Below, piece after piece: positions 1 through 4,877 of a stretch of DNA of 5,450 nucleotides. Below the pieces are notes generated by a model. The model was not told the origin of the DNA, made no database searches, and was given only the letters and a program-made list of their open reading frames with translations. Origin of the DNA: Betaproteobacteria bacterium UBA7395. Its GTDB lineage: Bacteria > Pseudomonadota > Gammaproteobacteria > Burkholderiales > Rhodocyclaceae. A program made the translations under genes and the position numbers. The DNA is taken from contig DKNF01000240.1 in NCBI GenBank assembly GCA_002470165.1, forward strand, positions 1 through 5,450, read 5' to 3'. Each line of letters starts with the position of its first letter. Positions within the stretch are counted from its first letter, which is position 1.

Positions 1-477
1 GCCGGCATCACCCGCGACAACCTGACGATGCGCATGGGCGACGACGAGTGGGATGCGGTCATCGACACCAACCTGAAGGCGGTTTTCCGCCTGTCGCGCG
101 GTGTGATGCGCGGCATGATGAAGGCGCGCTTCGGCCGCATCGTCAATATTTCGTCGGTGGTCGGCTATTCCGGCAACGCCGGCCAGGCCAACTACTGCGC
201 CGCCAAGGCCGGCGTCGCCGGTCTCTCCCGTTCGCTGGCACGCGAGTTGGGTAGCCGCAACATCACGGTCAATTGCGTCGCGCCGGGCTTCATTGCCACC
301 GACATGACGCATGCGCTGACCGAAGAACAAAAGGCCGCGATGCTGGCCTCGATTCCGCTGGCCCGTGCCGGCACACCTGAAGACGTCGCCGGTGCGGTCG
401 GCTTCCTGGTTTCTCCCGCTGCCTCGTATGTCACGGGTACTACCGTGCATGTGAATGGCGGCATGTTCATGGATTGA
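1..477 (+). CDS. fabG: 3-oxoacyl-[acyl-carrier-protein] reductase FabG, 5'-truncated by the window edge
   Basis: FabG is the cytoplasmic NADPH-dependent reductase that converts 3-oxoacyl-ACP to 3-hydroxyacyl-ACP in type II fatty-acid elongation. The frame is open from base 1, so the ATG at 28 is internal and the true start lies upstream. The 158 visible residues align end to end with about the last 157 of the 244 in E. coli FabG, so some 87 residues, including the N-terminal Gly-rich nucleotide-binding motif, are missing. Visible short-chain dehydrogenase landmarks, numbered from base 1, are the NAG-type remnant AGITRDN at the start, the structural Asn24 in TNL, catalytic Ser52 in ISSVVG, and the YxxxK pair Tyr65/Lys69. 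The PGFI-TDMT segment follows, and the FabG-typical C-terminus VNGGMFMD closes the protein. It is followed after 72 bp by acpP, the usual fab cluster order. No frameshift or missing catalytic residue is seen. Confidence 0.96.
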   Translation, partial: AGITRDNLTMRMGDDEWDAVIDTNLKAVFRLSRGVMRGMMKARFGRIVNISSVVGYSGNAGQANYCAAKAGVAGLSRSLARELGSRNITVNCVAPGFIATDMTHALTEEQKAAMLASIPLARAGTPEDVAGAVGFLVSPAASYVTGTTVHVNGGMFMD

Positions 478-497
478 TTTCACCAAGTCCCGGCTTT

Positions 498-506
498 TGG
501 TAGAAT
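498..506 (+). promoter_or_regulatory. Candidate extended -10 promoter for acpP
   Basis: The sequence TGGTAGAAT matches the extended -10 pattern TGnTATAAT with one mismatch in the hexamer (TAGAAT, 501-506). It lies 44 bp upstream of the acpP ATG. The -35 region at normal spacing is poor: TTGATT at 474-479 would need a 21-bp spacer. That is tolerable for an extended -10 promoter, which depends less on a -35. A separate promoter here would fit the usual high demand for acyl carrier protein. The assignment rests on motif match only. Confidence 0.5.
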
Positions 507-549
507 CAACACGTTTTTTTTCGTACCCCGAGGGGAAGGAGTTTTTCGA

Positions 550-786
550 ATGGATAACATCGTAGAGCGCGTCAAGAAGATCGTCGCCGAACAACTGGGT
601 GTGAACGAAGCGGACATCAAGAACGAGTCCTCCTTCGTCGACGATCTGGGCGCGGATTCGCTGGACACCGTCGAGCTGGTCATGGCGCTGGAAGAGGAAT
701 TCGAGTGCGAAATTCCGGACGACCAGGCCGAGAAGATCACGACGGTCCAGCAGGCTGTCGATTACATCCTCGCCAACAAGCAGTAA
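550..786 (+). CDS. acpP: Acyl carrier protein AcpP
   Basis: AcpP is the small acidic cytoplasmic carrier that holds growing acyl chains as thioesters on a 4'-phosphopantetheine arm. It serves FabG, FabF and the acyltransferases of lipid and lipid A synthesis. The 78 residues match the usual length of 77-79. The modification site is Ser37 in the invariant DSL motif ([11 protein letters not shown]). The flanking sequence shows the four-helix ACP pattern: helix I about 3-16, the acidic recognition helix II about 37-50 ([15 protein letters not shown]), then [19 protein letters not shown]. The start is well supported by AAGGAG at 536-541, 8 nt before the ATG. It sits between fabG and fabF, the classic arrangement. 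A strong hairpin follows the stop and may keep acpP transcripts more abundant than fabF transcripts. Confidence 0.98.
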   Translation: MDNIVERVKKIVAEQLGVNEADIKNESSFVDDLGADSLDTVELVMALEEEFECEIPDDQAEKITTVQQAVDYILANKQ

Positions 787-807
787 GCCAATTCCGGTTT
801 CAACCAG

Positions 808-843
808 GCAAGGCCGGCCCCCAAGGCCGGCCTTGCTATTTTT
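808..843 (+). terminator. Intrinsic terminator or attenuator between acpP and fabF
   Basis: A perfect 12-bp inverted repeat is present: GCAAGGCCGGCC at 808-819 pairs with GGCCGGCCTTGC at 825-836. The loop is the 5 nt CCCAA, and TATTTTT (837-843) follows directly. This is the full form of a Rho-independent terminator on the + strand. It sits 21 bp after the acpP stop and 18 bp before the fabF start. I see no clear promoter between it and fabF, so readthrough is probably needed for fabF. That would make this a stoichiometry-setting partial terminator, which is an inference. Confidence 0.85.
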
Positions 844-849
844 GCTTTC

Positions 850-853
850 GGAG
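850..853 (+). promoter_or_regulatory. Ribosome binding site that selects a TTG start for fabF
   Basis: GGAG at 850-853 is the only Shine-Dalgarno-like run ahead of fabF. It lies 8 nt upstream of the TTG at 862-864. An in-frame GTG at 853-855 overlaps the GGAG itself and so could not use it. Together with the family's usual N-terminus (M-x-RRRVVVTGLG), this points to TTG as the start. Confidence 0.7.
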
Positions 854-861
854 TGCATATC

Positions 862-2097
862 TTGGCACGTCGTAGAGTCGTCATCACCGGCCTGGGCCTG
901 ATTTCCCCGGTCGGCAACAGCGTCGAAGAAGGGTGGAAGAACATCGTTGCCGGCGTTTCCGGCATCGCGCCGATCACCCGCTTCGACACCTCGACCTTTC
1001 CGGTGCAGTTTGCCGGTGAAGTCAAGAATTTCGACATCACCCAGTACATTTCCGCCAAGGATGCCCGGCGCATGGATACCTTCATCCATTACGGCCTGGC
1101 TGCGGGCATGCAGGCCGTGCGCGATGCCGGCCTGGACCAGGAGGGTGCGGCCGATCCCGAGCGCGTCGGTGTCGCCATCGGTTCCGGTATCGGCGGTCTG
1201 CCGCTGATCGAAGCCACCAAGGATGAATACAATGCCGCCGGCGTGCGCAAGGTGTCGCCTTTCTTCGTTCCCGGTTCGATCATCAACATGATTTCCGGCA
1301 ACCTGTCGATCGAGTTCGGCTTCAAGGGCCCCAATCTGTCGATCGTTACCGCCTGCACGACCGGCACGCACTCGATCGGCGAAGCCGCGCGCATCATCGA
1401 ATACGGCGATGCCGACGTGATGGTCGCCGGCGGTGCCGAATCGACCGTGTCGCCGCTCGGCCTCGGCGGTTTTTGCGCAGCCCGTGCGCTGTCCACCCGC
1501 AACGACGACCCGGCGACGGCCAGCCGTCCGTGGGACAAGGATCGCGACGGTTTCGTGCTGGGCGAGGGCGCCGGTGTCCTGGTTCTCGAAGAGTACGAGC
1601 ATGCCAAGGCCCGTGGCGCCAAGATCTACGCCGAAGTGGCCGGCTACGGCATGAGTGCCGACGCCTATCACATCACCGCTCCGAACATGGACGGCCCGCG
1701 GCGTTCGATGGTCAATGCGCTGAAGAACGCTGGTGTGACGCCGGCCGACGTCCAGTACGTCAATGCGCACGGCACGTCGACGCCGCTCGGCGATAAGAAC
1801 GAGTCGGATGCGATCAAGGCCGCCTTTGGCGAAGCCGCAAAGTCCATCGTCGTCAATTCGACCAAGTCGATGACCGGTCACCTGCTTGGCGGTGCCGGCG
1901 GGGTCGAGTCGCTGTTCACGGTGCTGGCCATCCATCACCAGATCTCGCCGCCGACGATCAACATCTTCAATCAGGATCCCGAGTGCGATCTGGATTACTG
2001 CGCCAACCAGGCGCGGCCGATGAAGATCGACGTGGCGCTGAAGAACAACTTCGGCTTCGGCGGAACCAACGGCTCGCTGGTGTTCAAGCGTATCTAA
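862..2097 (+). CDS. fabF: 3-oxoacyl-[acyl-carrier-protein] synthase II (FabF/KAS II)
   Basis: FabF is the cytoplasmic condensing enzyme that elongates acyl-ACP with malonyl-ACP. In Proteobacteria it is the KAS that favours 16:1 to 18:1 elongation and temperature adjustment of membrane fluidity. From the TTG start the protein is 411 residues, against 413 in E. coli. It opens with the expected [16 protein letters not shown]. The Cys-His-His triad is intact: nucleophile Cys165 in [13 protein letters not shown], His303 in [11 protein letters not shown], and His340 in [13 protein letters not shown], with the conserved Lys335 just before it. The C-terminal [14 protein letters not shown] is the standard Gly-rich end of KAS enzymes. 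Its neighbours acpP and fabG supply its substrate carrier and the next reductive step. The rare start codon and the upstream hairpin both suggest lower output than acpP. A GTG at 853 would add three residues and is less likely. Confidence 0.96.
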   Translation: MARRRVVITGLGLISPVGNSVEEGWKNIVAGVSGIAPITRFDTSTFPVQFAGEVKNFDITQYISAKDARRMDTFIHYGLAAGMQAVRDAGLDQEGAADPERVGVAIGSGIGGLPLIEATKDEYNAAGVRKVSPFFVPGSIINMISGNLSIEFGFKGPNLSIVTACTTGTHSIGEAARIIEYGDADVMVAGGAESTVSPLGLGGFCAARALSTRNDDPATASRPWDKDRDGFVLGEGAGVLVLEEYEHAKARGAKIYAEVAGYGMSADAYHITAPNMDGPRRSMVNALKNAGVTPADVQYVNAHGTSTPLGDKNESDAIKAAFGEAAKSIVVNSTKSMTGHLLGGAGGVESLFTVLAIHHQISPPTINIFNQDPECDLDYCANQARPMKIDVALKNNFGFGGTNGSLVFKRI

Positions 2098-2116
2098 GCG
2101 CGACTGCCAGGGAGAC

Positions 2117-2162
2117 GAACGGTGCAGTTTCCGGTGATCATCGGACTGCACCGTTCTTTTTT
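2117..2162 (+). terminator. Terminator-like hairpin spanning the start of the ygfX-like gene
   Basis: GAACGGTGCAGT (2117-2128) and ACTGCACCGTTC (2145-2156) form a perfect 12-bp inverted repeat, and TTTTTT (2157-2162) follows immediately. Inside the 16-nt loop a further 5-bp helix is possible between CCGGT (2131-2135) and ATCGG (2140-2144, one G-U pair), closing a GATC tetraloop. By form this is a strong intrinsic terminator on the + strand, placed 19 bp after the fabF stop, where the fab cluster would be expected to end. Its 5' arm contains the GTG start codon of the next gene (2122-2124). It could therefore also hide that start from ribosomes. There is no T-tract in the minus-strand direction, so it is unlikely to terminate nadB. 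Confidence 0.75.
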
Positions 2163-2562
2163 GCTCGATCGCCTGCTGCTGCTCGTGGTGCTGGCAAGCT
2201 TCGTGTTCATCGGCTTCTATCCGGGGGAACCCTGGCAGGTGGCGGGCTTGCTGGTGCTTGTCGTCCTGCTCGCCGGGCTGGCCTGGCGGCAACTACGCCC
2301 GCCGTTTGCCGCCTTGCGCCTGACCCACGACGGCAGGGTGGAGGGGCGTTTGCACGAAGATGGCGAGTTTGTTGCGCTGCGTTGCCTGCCGGGCGCCACG
2401 GTCCATCGCTGGCTGACCGTAGTGCGTCTGGCGCCGGAAAGCGGCGGTGCGGCCAGCGTGCTTCTCGTGACCGTCGATAGCAGCGGGCCGGACGAGTTTC
2501 GCCGGCTAAGGGTTTTCCTGCGCTGGCAGAACGGTGTCAGCGCTTCTTGCGACGCGGCCTGA
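2122..2562 (+). CDS. YgfX/CptA-like small inner-membrane protein
   Basis: The predicted protein has 146 residues; E. coli YgfX has about 135. It has two closely spaced hydrophobic segments, roughly residues 12-33 ([15 protein letters not shown]...) and 38-55 ([18 protein letters not shown]), joined by a short turn. A soluble C-terminal domain of beta-strand character ends in RRLRVFLRW. This layout, together with the position between fabF and nadB/rpoE, fits the YgfX (CptA) family. In enterobacteria ygfX is paired with sdhE (cptB) near nadB and rpoE, and its proposed roles include a toxin acting on MreB/FtsZ. No sdhE is present here, so a toxin role is not supported and a conserved accessory membrane role is equally possible. 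AGGGAG (2109-2114) lies 7 nt before the GTG start. The gap to fabF is 24 bp, suggesting co-transcription, but the start lies inside a strong hairpin. The 3' end overlaps the nadB 3' end on the other strand. Confidence 0.7.
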   Translation: MQFPVIIGLHRSFLLDRLLLLVVLASFVFIGFYPGEPWQVAGLLVLVVLLAGLAWRQLRPPFAALRLTHDGRVEGRLHEDGEFVALRCLPGATVHRWLTVVRLAPESGGAASVLLVTVDSSGPDEFRRLRVFLRWQNGVSASCDAA

Positions 2563-4114
2563 GGATGGTATTCCGGGGTTTTGCTGCCATGTCCGGATAG
2601 TCCGGCGAGTAGTGCAGGCCGCGACTTTCCTTGCGCAGCATGGCGCAACGGATGATCAGTTCGGCCGTGAGGACGAGATTGCGCAGTTCGATCAGGTCGT
2701 GACTGACCCGGAAATTGGCGTAGAACTCGTTGATTTCGCGTTTCAGCAGGCGAACGCGATGTTCGGCACGTTTCAGTCGCTTGGTCGTCCGGACGATGCC
2801 GACATAGTCCCACATGAAGCGGCGCAGTTCGTCCCAGTTGTGGGAAATCACCACTTCCTCGTCGGCATCGGTGACCCGGCTGTCGTCCCAGTCGGGCAGG
2901 GTGGGCAGCGGTGCAGGCTTTTGCGCGAGCATGTCCTTGACTGCCGCTTCCGAGAACACCAGGCATTCGAGCAGGGAGTTGGAAGCCAGGCGATTGGCGC
3001 CGTGCAGGCCGGTGCAGGAAGCTTCGCCGGCAACGTAGAGACCGGCCACGTCAGTGTGTCCGTCGAGGTCGCAGACAATGCCGCCGCAGGTGTAATGGGC
3101 GGCCGGAACGACCGGAATCGGTTCGCGGGTGATGTCGATGCCGAGTTCCAGGCAGCGTGCGTGGATATTCGGGAAATGCTCGCGGATGAAGGCTTCGCCC
3201 TTGTGCGAAATATCGAGGTAAACGCAGTCCAGACCGCGCTTCTTCATCTCGAAGTCGATGGCGCGGGCAACGATGTCGCGCGGCGCCAGTTCCTCGCGCT
3301 CGTCGTGCTCGGGCATGAAGCGCGTGCCGTCCGGCAGTTTGAGCAGGCCGCCCTCGCCACGCACGGCCTCGGAAATCAGGAAGGATTTGGCGTTGGGGTG
3401 GTAGAGGCAGGTCGGGTGGAACTGGATGAACTCCATGTTGGCCACCCGGCAACCGGCGCGCCAGGCCATGGCGATGCCATCGCCGGTCGAGGTGTCGGGG
3501 TTGGTGGTGAACAAATAGACCTTGCCGGCACCGCCGGTCGCCAGCAGGGTGTTGGCTGCACCGATGGTCAGGACTTCACCGGAAACACTGTTGAGGACAT
3601 AGGCGCCGAAGCAGCGGTTTTCGTCTGTACCGAGCTTTTTCCCGGTGATCAGGTCAACCGCGATGTGATCTTCGAAAACGCGGATTTTCGGGTGTTTGCG
3701 GACTTTCTCGGTGAGCGTCTGCTGGACCGCCGCACCGGTGGCATCGGCGACATGGATCACCCGGCGGGCGCTGTGGCCGCCTTCGCGGGTCAGGTGGTAG
3801 CCGGATTCGTCCTTGGTGAAGGGCACGCCCTGTTCGATCAGCCATTCGATCGCGCTGCGGCCGTTCTCGACGACGAAGCGGGTGGCCTTTTCATCGTTCA
3901 GCCAGGCACCGGCAACGAAGGTGTCCTGGATGTGCGCCTCGATCGAATCGCGGTTGTCGAGCACCGCGGCAATGCCGCCTTGAGCCCATCCGGAGGCGGA
4001 GTCCTCAAGCTTGCGCTTGCTGATCAGCGCGACGCTGCAATGGTCGGCCAGGCGAAGCGCCGCCGATTGACCGGCCAGGCCGCTGCCGATGATGAGCACA
4101 TCAAAGTTGAGCAC
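2537..4114 (-). CDS. nadB: L-aspartate oxidase NadB
   Basis: NadB is the cytoplasmic FAD enzyme that oxidises L-aspartate to iminoaspartate, which quinolinate synthase NadA condenses to quinolinate in de novo NAD synthesis. The GTG start at 4114-4112 gives 525 residues (E. coli 540) and begins [10 protein letters not shown], right before the FAD-binding GSGLAG (Gly10/12/15). Further landmarks are [11 protein letters not shown] (41-51), ATGGAGKVY (192-200), [10 protein letters not shown] with His233, AVRGEGG (250-256), [10 protein letters not shown] with Arg279, AAHYTCGGI with His340, and [12 protein letters not shown] with Arg375. These correspond to E. coli His244, Arg290, His351 and Arg386 at a constant offset of 11. 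A C-terminal helical domain with [10 protein letters not shown] follows. An ATG at 4189 would add 25 residues of non-family sequence. A weak GGGA precedes the GTG. nadB is divergent from rpoE and alone on its strand here; nadA and nadC are not in view. Confidence 0.95.
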   Translation of the reverse strand: MLNFDVLIIGSGLAGQSAALRLADHCSVALISKRKLEDSASGWAQGGIAAVLDNRDSIEAHIQDTFVAGAWLNDEKATRFVVENGRSAIEWLIEQGVPFTKDESGYHLTREGGHSARRVIHVADATGAAVQQTLTEKVRKHPKIRVFEDHIAVDLITGKKLGTDENRCFGAYVLNSVSGEVLTIGAANTLLATGGAGKVYLFTTNPDTSTGDGIAMAWRAGCRVANMEFIQFHPTCLYHPNAKSFLISEAVRGEGGLLKLPDGTRFMPEHDEREELAPRDIVARAIDFEMKKRGLDCVYLDISHKGEAFIREHFPNIHARCLELGIDITREPIPVVPAAHYTCGGIVCDLDGHTDVAGLYVAGEASCTGLHGANRLASNSLLECLVFSEAAVKDMLAQKPAPLPTLPDWDDSRVTDADEEVVISHNWDELRRFMWDYVGIVRTTKRLKRAEHRVRLLKREINEFYANFRVSHDLIELRNLVLTAELIIRCAMLRKESRGLHYSPDYPDMAAKPRNTILRPRRKKR

Positions 4115-4145
4115 GATGTTTCCCGGAGAAGATAATCCGGCGCGC

Positions 4146-4151
4146 AATATA
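4146..4151 (-). promoter_or_regulatory. Candidate -10 element of the nadB promoter
   Basis: Read on the minus strand this is TATATT, one mismatch from TATAAT. It lies 31 bp upstream of the nadB GTG. At 17-bp spacing the -35 hexamer would be GATGTG, a poor match. That position falls inside the inverted repeat at 4162-4177, so a protein bound there could block or help polymerase. Motif-based only. Confidence 0.35.
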
Positions 4152-4161
4152 GCACGCGGAA

Positions 4162-4177
4162 AACGATTCACATCGTT
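4162..4177. repeat. Perfect 6-4-6 inverted repeat, candidate operator on the nadB side
   Basis: AACGAT and ATCGTT flank the 4-nt spacer TCAC, giving a perfect 16-bp dyad. It has no T-tract and is short, so a protein site is more likely than a terminator. It overlaps the position expected for the nadB -35. NAD-biosynthesis regulators such as NadR, NrtR and NadQ are known to act at this kind of location in other bacteria, but I cannot match this dyad to any of their motifs. Confidence 0.45.
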
Positions 4178-4192
4178 ACAGAAAATCACAAT

Positions 4193-4208
4193 TAGGGATA
4201 AGTCCCTA
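4193..4208. repeat. Perfect 6-4-6 inverted repeat, candidate operator on the rpoE side
   Basis: TAGGGA and TCCCTA flank the 4-nt spacer TAAG. The repeat runs into a second small palindrome, CCCTAGGG at 4204-4211. Its centre (4200.5) is 31 bp from the centre of the neighbouring dyad (4169.5), close to three helical turns. It ends 7 bp before the -24 element of the candidate rpoE promoter. The two dyads have different sequences, so they may bind different proteins. Confidence 0.45.
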
Positions 4209-4215
4209 GGGGTGG

Positions 4216-4231
4216 TGGCAAAAGGCCTGCG
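4216..4231 (+). promoter_or_regulatory. Sigma-54-like -24/-12 promoter candidate for rpoE
   Basis: TGGCAAAAGGCCTGCG matches the sigma-54 consensus TGGCACG-N4-TTGCW at the core. The -24 part TGGCA is exact, and the GG (4217-4218) and GC (4229-4230) doublets are separated by the required 10 bp. The second A-A pair replaces C-G, and CTGCG replaces TTGCW. A transcript would start near 4242, giving a leader of about 36 nt. No enhancer-binding site is identified. Confidence 0.35.
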
Positions 4232-4232
4232 T

Positions 4233-4238
4233 TATACT
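4233..4238 (+). promoter_or_regulatory. Candidate sigma-70 -10 element for rpoE
   Basis: TATACT is one mismatch from TATAAT and lies 39 bp before the rpoE ATG. No acceptable -35 is present at 16-18 bp: the 17-bp position reads GGGTGG. Use of this element would probably need an activator. It overlaps the downstream edge of the sigma-54-like site, so the two are alternatives. Confidence 0.4.
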
Positions 4239-4277
4239 CTGCCCCAACAAGAACATATTCCCGGGAAAAACAGAGTC

Positions 4278-4877
4278 ATGAGCGAGCGCGAGGTCGATCA
4301 GTTGCTGGTCGAGCGGGCGCAAGGCGGCGACCAAGGCGCCTTCGACCAGTTGGTGAGCAAGTACCAGCGCAAGCTGGGTCGCTTGCTGTCGCGCTACATC
4401 CGCGATGCGGCAGAAGTCGAGGATGTGTCGCAGGAGGCCTTCATCAAGGCCTATCGCGCTTTGCCGTCCTTCCGCGGCGACAGTGCCTTTTACACCTGGC
4501 TGTACCGGATCGGCATCAACACCGCCAAGAACTATCTGGTTTCCCAGGGGCGGCGGGCACCGACCAGCACGGAATTCGATGCCGACGAAGCCGAAGGATT
4601 CGAGGATGCCGCCCTGCTGCGCGACATCAATACTCCCGAGAGCCTGCTGATGTCCAAGCAGATTGGCCAGACCGTCAATAGCGCGATGGACGCCTTGCCC
4701 GAGGAATTGCGCACGGCCATCGTCCTGCGCGAAATCGAGGGGCTGTCCTACGAAGAAATCGCCGGCATCATGGATTGTCCGATCGGTACCGTCCGCTCGC
4801 GGATTTTCCGCGCCCGCGAGGCCGTCGCCAGCAAGCTGCGCCCCTTGCTCGACATCGCACCCGACAGGCGCTGGTGA
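4278..4877 (+). CDS. rpoE: RNA polymerase sigma factor RpoE (sigma-E/AlgU type)
   Basis: This group-4 sigma factor directs RNA polymerase to envelope-stress promoters. The ATG at 4278 gives 199 residues, against about 191 in E. coli RpoE, and the family N-terminus MSExxxDQxLVERxQxGDQxAF. Sigma region 2 covers about 18-90, including DVSQEAFIKAYRAL (49-62) and SFRGDSAFYTWLYRIGINTAK (64-84), nearly identical to E. coli. A variable acidic linker runs about 98-128. Region 4 (about 138-187) carries LPEELRTAIVLREIEGLSYEEIAGIMDCPIGTVRSRIF-type helix-turn-helix residues. The Shine-Dalgarno sequence is weak (AGAG 2 nt from the ATG, or GGGA at 4263-4266). The frame stays open upstream to 4089, but that part is non-family sequence covering the promoter region. 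The stop overlaps the rseC-like start by one base, implying translational coupling. I see no sigma-E autoregulatory promoter (GAACTT-N16-TCTGA) upstream. Confidence 0.95.
   Translation: MSEREVDQLLVERAQGGDQGAFDQLVSKYQRKLGRLLSRYIRDAAEVEDVSQEAFIKAYRALPSFRGDSAFYTWLYRIGINTAKNYLVSQGRRAPTSTEFDADEAEGFEDAALLRDINTPESLLMSKQIGQTVNSAMDALPEELRTAIVLREIEGLSYEEIAGIMDCPIGTVRSRIFRAREAVASKLRPLLDIAPDRRW

Noticed and set aside
28..30. ATG at 28 as the fabG start
   Set aside because: The frame is open to base 1, and the residues before it (AGITRDNLT) are conserved FabG sequence, so the gene is cut by the window edge.
514..535. T8 run and CCCCGAGGGG as a fabG terminator
   Set aside because: The T-run precedes the small hairpin instead of following it, and the stem is only 4 bp with a 2-nt loop. 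It more likely belongs to the acpP leader.
2217..2966. A 249-codon minus-strand open frame across the ygfX-like gene and the nadB 3' end
   Set aside because: It overlaps two better supported genes. Its translation is low-complexity, rich in Arg, Pro and Ser, as expected of an off-frame reading.
2534..4135. A 533-codon open frame on the + strand opposite nadB
   Set aside because: It is almost exactly antisense to nadB, in a high-GC gene where the complementary frame tends to lack stops. Its translation has no recognisable domain, whereas the minus-strand protein has every NadB catalytic residue.
4115..4189. nadB start at the ATG at 4189-4187
   Set aside because: It would add 25 residues not seen in the family before the FAD-binding strand, and would place the candidate -10 and one dyad inside the gene. 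The GTG at 4114 gives the standard N-terminus.
4089..4277. N-terminal extension of rpoE to an ATG at 4089
   Set aside because: The extra 63 codons overlap the nadB start, the dyads and the promoter candidates, and do not resemble sigma factors. The ATG at 4278 begins exactly at the family N-terminus.
4251..4277. GAACAT at 4251-4256 as a sigma-E type -35 for rpoE autoregulation
   Set aside because: A -10 at the required 16-17 bp would fall on the start codon, and no TCTGA-like element is there.
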